Positions 1 through 4,795 of a DNA stretch of 5,244 bases are shown here, piece by piece (position 1 is the stretch's first letter; each line of letters opens with the position of its first letter). The notes under the pieces are model-generated. The model saw only the letters and a list, made by a program, of their open reading frames with translations. It was not told where the DNA came from and searched no databases. Origin of the DNA: Bacteroides sp. (GTDB lineage: Bacteria > Bacteroidota > Bacteroidia > Bacteroidales > Bacteroidaceae). A program made the translations under genes and the position numbers. The stretch spans positions 1 to 5,244 of the forward strand of contig DXOJ01000780.1 in the NCBI GenBank assembly GCA_019412865.1, written 5' to 3'.

Positions 1-772
1 GGTAAAAGGTATCAAATTCCGCCGTAACTACGGTAAATCACCTGCACTCTACTGTGGATTCGCTGAAGCGGAAGGAAACGTAGTCATAACGATGGATGCG
101 GACCTACAAGATAGCCCAGACGAAATCCCCGAACTTTACCGGATGATTACAAAGGATGGCTACGACCTGGTATCCGGCTGGAAGCAAAAGAGATATGATC
201 CAATTTCAAAGACACTGCCCACCAAGTTGTTTAATGCTACTGCCCGCAAAGTATCAGGCATCAAAAACCTGCACGACTTCAACTGCGGATTGAAAGCCTA
301 TCGCAAAGAGGTCGTAAAACATATCGAAGTGTACGGTGAGATGCATCGTTATATACCTTATTTGGCAAAGAACGCCGGATTCAAGAAAATCGGTGAAAAG
401 GTGGTACACCACCAGGCGCGTAAATACGGCACAACAAAATTCGGACTGAACCGTTTCGTAAACGGGTATCTGGATTTACTCTCTCTTTGGTTCCTCTCCA
501 GATTCGGCATCAAGCCGATGCATTTCTTCGGACTGTTGGGATCATTGATGTTTCTGATAGGAATGATTTCTGTCATCATCGTAGGTGCCAGTAAACTATA
601 TGCCATGTACAACGGTCTCCCCTACCGACTGGTGACCGACTCTCCCTATTTCTATTTGTCACTTACGGCAATGATTATAGGTACGCAATTATTCTTAGCC
701 GGATTCCTTGGCGAACTCATCTCGCGCAATGCACCGGAACGGAATAACTATCAGATAGAAAAGAAAATTTGA
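1..772 (+). CDS. Family-2 glycosyltransferase, membrane-anchored (5' partial)
   Basis: The gene enters from the left edge; the first whole codon in frame is at position 2 and 256 residues are visible before the TGA at 770-772. The visible part starts inside the GT-A fold. VVITMDADLQD (residues 27-37) contains the DxD metal/nucleotide-sugar motif, followed by DFNCGLKAY (92-100) and HQARKYGTTKFG (137-148), all typical of DPM1/GtrB/ArnC-like enzymes that move a sugar onto a polyprenyl phosphate. Two hydrophobic segments follow (about 174-196 and 217-240), then the GELISRN end usual in this group. It should therefore act at the cytoplasmic face of the inner membrane in surface glycan synthesis. 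Sugar and acceptor cannot be read from the sequence. These enzymes usually run to about 310-320 residues, so roughly 60 N-terminal residues are missing. The ATG at 92 lies inside the catalytic motif and is not the start. The next gene begins 21 nt downstream. Confidence 0.93.
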   Translation, partial: VKGIKFRRNYGKSPALYCGFAEAEGNVVITMDADLQDSPDEIPELYRMITKDGYDLVSGWKQKRYDPISKTLPTKLFNATARKVSGIKNLHDFNCGLKAYRKEVVKHIEVYGEMHRYIPYLAKNAGFKKIGEKVVHHQARKYGTTKFGLNRFVNGYLDLLSLWFLSRFGIKPMHFFGLLGSLMFLIGMISVIIVGASKLYAMYNGLPYRLVTDSPYFYLSLTAMIIGTQLFLAGFLGELISRNAPERNNYQIEKKI

Positions 773-793
773 TTCACATTCAATAAACTGACT

Positions 794-1378
794 ATGAAGA
801 ATTTAATTCGTATCTTTCTCATATTGACTATCATTGGCGGTGCAGTCAGCTTACACAGTGCCTGCTCGGATGAGAACGATTGCTCATTGGCAGGACGTCC
901 GATGATGTACTGCACAATATATACCATTAATCCGGATAACCCTACTATTGCATTAAAAGACACGCTTGATTCATTAACAATCACAGCATTAGGCACCGAC
1001 TCTATCATTCTGAACAATGAAAAGAATGTGCATACCCTGATGTTGCCACTACGATACACAAGTGACACTACTGTGTTCATATTCAGATACGATCCCAAAC
1101 GTAGAGAAAAAAATTTTGACACATTATACATTGTACAACAAAATACTCCTTATTTCCAGTCCATGGAATGTGGTTATATGATGAAACAAAATATAATCAG
1201 CGCTAAATTTGGAAAACCGGGAAGACCGGGTAACCCTCCTCCCTATGGCAACGGGCAGCCGGACCAGATAGATTCTCTTCATATAAAAAATAAAGAAGCC
1301 AATACAAATGAAATCGAGAACTTGCAGATATTCTATAATTATCGGCCAGAACGCACACCTGATGAAACGACTAATTAG
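794..1378 (+). CDS. DUF6452-like probable lipoprotein
   Basis: This encodes 194 residues of unknown function. The N-terminus has a short basic start and a hydrophobic stretch (residues 4-20) leading to Cys24 in HSACSDENDC. The lipobox is imperfect, with His at -3 and Leu at -4, but the acidic SDEND run after the cysteine resembles the Bacteroidota signal for export of lipoproteins to the cell surface, so an outer-membrane, possibly surface-exposed lipoprotein is inferred. The body is mostly beta-like, with further cysteines at 30, 40 and 126. Residues 140-156 form an unusual Gly/Pro-rich stretch (GKPGRPGNPPPYGNGQP). I assign the DUF6452 family from overall pattern and from the following DUF6048-like gene, an order I recall from Bacteroides genomes. 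The start at 794 fits the signal peptide. The gene lies 21 nt after the glycosyltransferase and overlaps the next gene by 17 nt, which suggests translational coupling. Confidence 0.8.
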   Translation: MKNLIRIFLILTIIGGAVSLHSACSDENDCSLAGRPMMYCTIYTINPDNPTIALKDTLDSLTITALGTDSIILNNEKNVHTLMLPLRYTSDTTVFIFRYDPKRREKNFDTLYIVQQNTPYFQSMECGYMMKQNIISAKFGKPGRPGNPPPYGNGQPDQIDSLHIKNKEANTNEIENLQIFYNYRPERTPDETTN

Positions 1379-2111
1379 TCTGCTTCTGCTCTTTTGCATT
1401 GGGCTTCCGTTGCTGGCACAACAGCAACGTCCGGCGCAAACGCCCAAAAGAGATCAGAAGAAAAAAGAGGTTGCCGAGATAGATACCATTCCGCTCTACA
1501 ATGGTACGTATGTCGGTGTGGATTTATATGGCATTGGAAGCAAGCTGCTGGGAGGCGACTTTATGAGTTCTGAAGTCAGCGTAGCCGTTAACCTCAAGAA
1601 TAAATTCATCCCTACTATTGAGTTTGGTATGGGAGGAACAGATACCTGGAGCGAAACAGGCATACACTATAAGAGCAAAATGGCCCCATTCTTCCGAATC
1701 GGTGTGGACTACAACACCATGGCAAAGAAAAAAGAAAAGAATAGCTACTTGTATGCAGGACTTCGCTATGCATTCAGTTCATTTAAATATGATGTTTCCA
1801 CAATGCCGGCAGATGATCCTATCTGGGGAGATGTAATAGGTAACCCCAGTTTGGAAGACGGTTATTGGGGAGGAAGTGTGCCATTCAGCCATCTGGGTAT
1901 GAAAGGATCGGTGCAATGGCTGGAAATCGTTTTAGGCGTCAAAGTACGTATTTACAAAAACTTCAACATGGGGTGGTCGGTACGTATGAAATACAAAACC
2001 AAAGCATCTACCGGAGAATATGGAGACCCATGGTACGTGCCCGGTTACGGAAAGTTTAAATCAAATAACATGGGAATCACTTATTCCCTTATTTATAAAT
2101 TGCCTCTTTAG
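1362..2111 (+). CDS. DUF6048-like probable outer-membrane beta-barrel protein
   Basis: This encodes 249 residues. The start at 1362 is chosen over an in-frame ATG at 1308 because it gives a clean signal peptide: MKR, then a leucine-rich core (residues 4-17), with likely cleavage after LLAQ (about residue 20). The longer version would place 18 non-hydrophobic residues in front. The mature protein opens with a charged, Gln/Lys-rich linker (21-38). It then shows short amphipathic beta-like strands rich in Gly, Tyr and Phe, such as YVGVDLYGIGS (50-60), YLYAGLRYAFSSFKY (129-143) and WLEIVLGVKVRIY (186-198), and ends YSLIYKLPL. This is the look of a small outer-membrane beta-barrel. Function is unknown. 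The 17-nt overlap with the preceding lipoprotein gene and the 6-nt gap to mntP indicate co-expression, and the lipoprotein/barrel pair may act together. The family name comes from pattern and neighbourhood. Confidence 0.8.
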   Translation: MKRLISLLLLFCIGLPLLAQQQRPAQTPKRDQKKKEVAEIDTIPLYNGTYVGVDLYGIGSKLLGGDFMSSEVSVAVNLKNKFIPTIEFGMGGTDTWSETGIHYKSKMAPFFRIGVDYNTMAKKKEKNSYLYAGLRYAFSSFKYDVSTMPADDPIWGDVIGNPSLEDGYWGGSVPFSHLGMKGSVQWLEIVLGVKVRIYKNFNMGWSVRMKYKTKASTGEYGDPWYVPGYGKFKSNNMGITYSLIYKLPL

Positions 2112-2117
2112 AATACA

Positions 2118-2699
2118 ATGACAGGACTAGAGATTTGGCTGCTTGCAATAGGTCTGGCGATGGATTGTTTCGCTGTTTCAATTGCAAGCGGTATTATTTT
2201 GAAACGTACCCGTTGGAAACCCATGCTAATCATGGCTTTTGCTTTCGGCTTTTTTCAGGCAATCATGCCATTTATCGGATGGATGTGTGCAAAGACATTC
2301 GGTCATCTTATAGAAAGTGTAGACCATTGGATTGCTTTCGCGATCCTTGCCTTCTTAGGCGGACGAATGATTTTAGAATCTTTCAAAGAAGAAGAATGTT
2401 GTAAACTGTTCAATCCGGCAAATCCGAAAGTGGTATTGACTATGGCAATAGCCACAAGTATTGATGCATTGGCAATCGGCATTTCCTTTGCCTTTCTGGG
2501 AGTTCAGGACTATACCGAAATCCTTCCTCCTATCAGCATCATCGGGTTTGTTTCATTTGTCATGTCACTCATCGGTCTGATCTTTGGTATCCAATGTGGC
2601 TGCGGCATCGCCCGGAAACTGAAAGCAGAGTTATGGGGAGGTATCATTCTAGTCATTATCGGACTAAAGATATTAATTGAACATTTATTTCTTCAATAA
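2118..2699 (+). CDS. mntP: Manganese efflux pump MntP
   Basis: This encodes a 193-residue, very hydrophobic inner-membrane protein, close to the usual length of about 190 for MntP (formerly YebN). The family exports Mn2+ and protects cells from manganese excess. The two internally related signature motifs are both present: AMDCFAVS with Asp16 in the first helix and ATSIDALAIG with Asp116 in the fourth. Acidic residues at these places are conserved in the family and probably contact the ion. About six transmembrane helices can be traced (near 4-24, 36-57, 68-84, 104-127, 136-158 and 170-190), with a charged cytoplasmic loop, ESFKEEECCKLFNPANPK (87-104), in the middle. Its two adjacent cysteines (94-95) are not obviously functional. 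The gene starts 6 nt after the DUF6048-like stop. No yybP-ykoY manganese riboswitch fits in that gap, so expression probably follows the operon. Confidence 0.95.
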   Translation: MTGLEIWLLAIGLAMDCFAVSIASGIILKRTRWKPMLIMAFAFGFFQAIMPFIGWMCAKTFGHLIESVDHWIAFAILAFLGGRMILESFKEEECCKLFNPANPKVVLTMAIATSIDALAIGISFAFLGVQDYTEILPPISIIGFVSFVMSLIGLIFGIQCGCGIARKLKAELWGGIILVIIGLKILIEHLFLQ

Positions 2700-2729
2700 A
2701 ACGAGTTTTCTCATCAAATAGAAGAGCGT

Positions 2730-3740
2730 ATGAAAACAAAAAAAAGTTTCCTTTGGCTGGCTTTCCTGATTTTGGCAACTATCTGGATATTAGTCAGACA
2801 TAATCAACAAGTTGGCTATTACAGTGTCAAAGGTTTGGTGTTTGGGACAGTATATAAAATTACTTATCAGCATGACGGTGACTTAAAACCGGAAATAGAA
2901 GCTGAACTGAAACGCTTCGACCAATCTTTATCGCCATTCAATGACAGTTCTGTTATCAGTCGCGTCAACCGCAATGAAGAGCTGGTGACTGATAGTTTTT
3001 TCCAGAAATGTTTCCATCGCTCGATGGAAATTTCCCGAGAGACAAAGGGTGCTTTCGACATTACAGTAGCCCCTCTTGCCAATGCTTGGGGATTCGGTTT
3101 CAAAAAAGGTGCTTTTCCTGATTCATTAATGATAGACAGTCTGTTACAAATCACCGGATATAAAAAAGTGAAAATGGATAACGGCAAAGTTATCAAACAG
3201 GATCCTCGTACCATGTTAAGTTGTAGTGCCGTTGCCAAAGGGTATTCGGTAGACGTAATTGCACAACTGCTCGACCGTAAGGGAATAAAAAACTATATGG
3301 TAGATATAGGAGGCGAGGTGGTAGTGAAAGGGAAAAATCCTTCCAAAGGCTTATGGCGCATTGGAATCAATAAGCCCATCGACGATTCACTGGCCGTAAA
3401 CCAAGACTTACAGACAATTCTTGAGATAACAGATTTAGGCTTGGCTACTTCCGGAAACTATCGCAATTATTATTATAAGGATGGGAAGAAATACGCCCAT
3501 ACGATTGACCCTAGAACTGGCTATCCGGTACAACACAATATCTTGTCCTCTACGGTAATCGCCAAAGACTGTATGACTGCCGACGCCCTTGCCACCGCTT
3601 TCATGGTGATGGGACTGGAAGAAGCGGAAGCTTTCTGCAAAGCGGATACAACGATTGACGCCTACTTTATTTATAGCGGAGAAAATGGAGAGTTCAAGAC
3701 TTTCTATACAGAAGGAATGAAAAAATACATAGCGAAATAA
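2730..3740 (+). CDS. apbE: FAD:protein FMN transferase (ApbE family)
   Basis: This encodes 336 residues, normal for the family. ApbE moves FMN from FAD onto a Thr/Ser of target proteins such as NqrB/NqrC or RnfG outside the cytoplasm, in a Mg2+-dependent reaction. A hydrophobic segment (residues 7-22) near the N-terminus looks like a membrane anchor; there is no lipobox cysteine, unlike many ApbE lipoproteins. Family motifs appear in order: GTVYKITY (39-46), AFDITVAPLANAWGFG (108-123), SAVAKGYSVD (166-175), VDIGGE (191-196), TSGNYRNYY (240-248), HTIDPRTGYP (257-266) and the metal-site region TADALATAF (283-291). All key motifs look intact. The start at 2730 follows a purine-rich GAAGAG at 2721-2726, and the gene lies 30 nt after mntP. 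No flavinylation target is encoded nearby, so the partner is elsewhere. A hairpin overlapping the stop codon ends the transcription unit. Confidence 0.95.
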   Translation: MKTKKSFLWLAFLILATIWILVRHNQQVGYYSVKGLVFGTVYKITYQHDGDLKPEIEAELKRFDQSLSPFNDSSVISRVNRNEELVTDSFFQKCFHRSMEISRETKGAFDITVAPLANAWGFGFKKGAFPDSLMIDSLLQITGYKKVKMDNGKVIKQDPRTMLSCSAVAKGYSVDVIAQLLDRKGIKNYMVDIGGEVVVKGKNPSKGLWRIGINKPIDDSLAVNQDLQTILEITDLGLATSGNYRNYYYKDGKKYAHTIDPRTGYPVQHNILSSTVIAKDCMTADALATAFMVMGLEEAEAFCKADTTIDAYFIYSGENGEFKTFYTEGMKKYIAK

Positions 3741-3768
3741 GGTTCGCTTCTTTTCTTTCATTCCCTTC
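3711..3768. terminator. Probable bidirectional terminator between apbE and the HU-like gene
   Basis: The inner stem AGCGAA (3731-3736) pairs with TTCGCT (3743-3748) around a 6-nt loop containing most of the apbE stop codon. On the + strand it is followed by TCTTTTCTTT. On the - strand the same stem is followed by ATGTATTTTTT. An outer stem, GAAGGAATGAAA (3711-3722) with TTTCATTCCCTTC (3756-3768, one bulged C), can extend the structure. T-rich tails on both sides suit a terminator serving two convergent genes. The stem is only moderately GC-rich, so strength is uncertain. Confidence 0.7.
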
Positions 3769-3783
3769 ACATGAGGACAAGTC

Positions 3784-3849
3784 TCAAACTATCAACCGTT
3801 TCGTGTGATTACTCAAAGAAATATGCTTCTTCACATCCTTCACAGTCAT
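3784..3849 (-). CDS. Possible 21-codon ORF coupled to the HU-like gene
   Basis: The HU-like stop codon overlaps an ATG in TAATG (3847-3851), a classic coupling arrangement. It opens 21 codons ending at TGA (3784-3786). The peptide is basic, starts MTVKDVKKHI and has no membrane segment. Its first eight codons resemble in frame an internal part of the HU-like gene (LTVGDVKN, residues 46-53), so it may be a remnant of a duplication. There is no other evidence of translation and I do not recognise the peptide. It could simply be chance within a terminator region. Confidence 0.2.
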   Translation of the reverse strand: MTVKDVKKHISLSNHTKRLIV

Positions 3850-3865
3850 TACCGTGAAGGATGTG
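3832..3865. repeat. Perfect 12-bp inverted repeat spanning the HU-like stop codon
   Basis: CACATCCTTCAC (3832-3843) and GTGAAGGATGTG (3854-3865) are exact reverse complements with a 10-nt loop. The loop holds the HU-like stop codon and the overlapping ATG. On the - strand an outer ATGC/GCAT pair (3868-3871 with 3823-3826) can extend the hairpin across a small interior loop, after which comes ATTTCTTT. That gives a weak terminator-like shape for the HU-like transcript. There is no direct T-run after the main stem on either strand, so a role in mRNA stability or coupled translation is equally possible. Confidence 0.75.
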
Positions 3866-4487
3866 CCGCATCTCTGGATGTGCCATAATAACCGGGAGCA
3901 GGCACATACATCGGCTGATTGCGCAAACCGATATTCACCAGCTTTCCTTCTCCACGCAAACGTACCAAATGCGTTTTAGCCGTAGTACGTGCCAAACCAC
4001 ACACTTCCTGAAAATCACGGCGGGTCATCATCTGATGTTCGGCAAAATATTCTTTCAACAGCATATCAATCTCCACCTCTGACACCTTTTCCGAATGGCG
4101 AACATACTTGGACTGACTGGCACGAACACCCACAAAATGTCCTTTCAGATTACTGTCAGGGCGAAATCGGACAGTTTTGAAAGCCACCTTATTAGTCTTA
4201 TGCGGAGTGCTACGAGTCACTTTCCCCGTAGCAGCCAAAGTGGGATAAAAATAGCCGATCCCCTCGATATGTACTTCTTTTCCCTCTCGCAACGACTCGC
4301 CGAGAATCTTCGATAAGTTATCAAGCACATTCTTTACATCGCCCACAGTCAACGAACTGTAGTCATGAATCTTGTAACAAAGAGTATCCGTATCCACTTT
4401 TCCATTCATAAAGATACGCGGATGCAACGCTGCTTCTTCTTCCGAAGAAGCATTAGGATTTTCATACCAATCAAACACAATAGCCAT
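3849..4487 (-). CDS. HU-like DNA-binding protein with C-terminal helix-turn-helix
   Basis: This encodes 212 residues. Residues 22-84 resemble an HU/IHF fold: a helical part (SSLTVGDVKNVLDNLSKILGE, about 44-64), then EGKEVHIEGIGYFYPTL (68-84), the strand pattern that normally leads to the DNA-binding arm. Residues 100-118 (NKVAFKTVRFRPDSNLKGH) match the return strand after the arm. The C-terminal third is an added module: MMTRRDFQEVCGLARTTAKTHLVRLRGEGKLVNIG (153-187) looks like a (winged) helix-turn-helix. The architecture fits the Bacteroidota HU-HIG group, in which HU is fused to a wHTH, Ig or Gly-rich part, and differs from the roughly 90-residue housekeeping HU. It probably binds DNA as a dimer. 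The start at 4487 follows an A/G-rich AAGAAG. The gene is convergent with apbE and divergent from the VapE-like gene, with 22-bp repeats in its upstream region that are candidate binding sites (inference). Confidence 0.88.
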   Translation of the reverse strand: MAIVFDWYENPNASSEEEAALHPRIFMNGKVDTDTLCYKIHDYSSLTVGDVKNVLDNLSKILGESLREGKEVHIEGIGYFYPTLAATGKVTRSTPHKTNKVAFKTVRFRPDSNLKGHFVGVRASQSKYVRHSEKVSEVEIDMLLKEYFAEHQMMTRRDFQEVCGLARTTAKTHLVRLRGEGKLVNIGLRNQPMYVPAPGYYGTSRDAAHPSR

Positions 4488-4523
4488 TACTTCTTATCAA
4501 TTTAAATGTGTAACTTCATCATA

Positions 4524-4611
4524 GGACAACTTTAATCGGCTATTCGGACGACTGGAATCGGCTGTTCAGTCAACTATTGTCAGCCAACCGGACAACTCTA
4601 GTCGGCTTTTC
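4524..4611. repeat. Four degenerate 22-bp tandem repeats
   Basis: Units lie at 4524-4545, 4546-4567, 4568-4589 and 4590-4611, all exactly 22 bp with no spacers. The consensus starts GGACAACTnTAGTCGGCT and ends nTTC. By eye, of the 20 fixed positions, units 1, 2, 3 and 4 match 19, 17, 13 and 20. Each unit has a partial dyad centred between its positions 9 and 10 (C-ACT-nn-AGT-G type). The 22-bp period is close to two helical turns, so dimeric proteins bound to successive units would sit on one DNA face. This fits an operator array better than a coding or CRISPR repeat. Confidence 0.85.
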
Positions 4612-4613
4612 CT

Positions 4614-4670
4614 AAACAAGCACTAAAGATACGACAAAGTAACGATATATCAGCATAAGAAAGCTTGTTT
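4614..4670. repeat. 8-bp inverted repeat, long loop
   Basis: AAACAAGC (4614-4621) and GCTTGTTT (4663-4670) are exact reverse complements separated by 41 nt, directly after the 22-bp array. The right arm is followed by TTCATTTC. The long loop and short arms make this weak; it may be chance. Confidence 0.3.
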
Positions 4671-4680
4671 TTCATTTCAG

Positions 4681-4700
4681 AAGAAAATAAACATTTTCTT
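4681..4700. promoter_or_regulatory. Perfect AT-rich palindrome, possible operator
   Basis: AAGAAAAT and ATTTTCTT are exact reverse complements around a 4-nt AAAC centre, about 95 bp upstream of the VapE-like start. The region is AT-rich, which raises the chance of such a palindrome. It could be a regulator site for the VapE-like promoter. It is not a convincing terminator because the stem is almost entirely A/T. Confidence 0.35.
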
Positions 4701-4795
4701 AGTTAAATACTTGCAAACCCCATATTTCATGTTATACCTTAGCAGCATCAACCGGTCGAAAAAACAACATTTATTCATTTAAAAAGAAGAACAAT

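Larger units (their letters stand above)
4488..4795. promoter_or_regulatory. Divergent intergenic region between HU-like and VapE-like genes
   Basis: These 308 bp without a gene must hold the promoters for both flanking genes. They contain the 22-bp repeat array (4524-4611), an 8-bp inverted repeat (4614-4621 with 4663-4670) and a 20-bp AT-rich palindrome (4681-4700). I looked for the Bacteroides -7 TAnnTTTG and -33 TTTG elements. The best partial match is TTACTTTG on the - strand (4635-4642), which lacks the second base of the -7 and a good -33. If real, it would place the repeats in the leader of the HU-like mRNA. No convincing promoter was seen on the + strand. A purine-rich AAAAAGAAGAA just before 4796 probably serves as ribosome-binding region of the VapE-like gene. 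Confidence 0.55.

Noticed and set aside
92..94. ATG as the start of the glycosyltransferase
   Set aside because: The frame is open upstream to the window edge and encodes normal GT-A sequence; this Met is part of the catalytic MDAD motif.
751..1131. Antisense reading frame of 126 codons on the - strand
   Set aside because: It lies opposite the glycosyltransferase end and the lipoprotein gene and has no recognisable domain; likewise other antisense or shifted frames at 358-612, 1124-1447, 2867-3238, 3435-3770 and 4889-5173.
1308..1361. Longer in-frame start for the DUF6048-like gene
   Set aside because: It adds 18 non-hydrophobic residues before a clean signal peptide and extends the overlap with the upstream gene to 71 nt; the ATG at 1362 is the better start.
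2112..2117. Manganese (yybP-ykoY) riboswitch upstream of mntP
   Set aside because: Only 6 nt separate mntP from the preceding coding region; there is no room for the aptamer and no matching sequence was seen.
3861..4316. Three + strand frames opposite the HU-like gene
   Set aside because: They overlap each other and a well-supported gene on the other strand and show no protein-like features.
4524..4611. CRISPR array
   Set aside because: The repeats abut with no spacers, are degenerate, number only four, and there are no cas genes.
4635..4642. Bacteroides -7 element TTACTTTG for the HU-like gene
   Set aside because: It matches TAnnTTTG only in part, has no good -33 TTTG at the right distance, and lies about 150 bp from the start; kept only as a remark in the intergenic entry.
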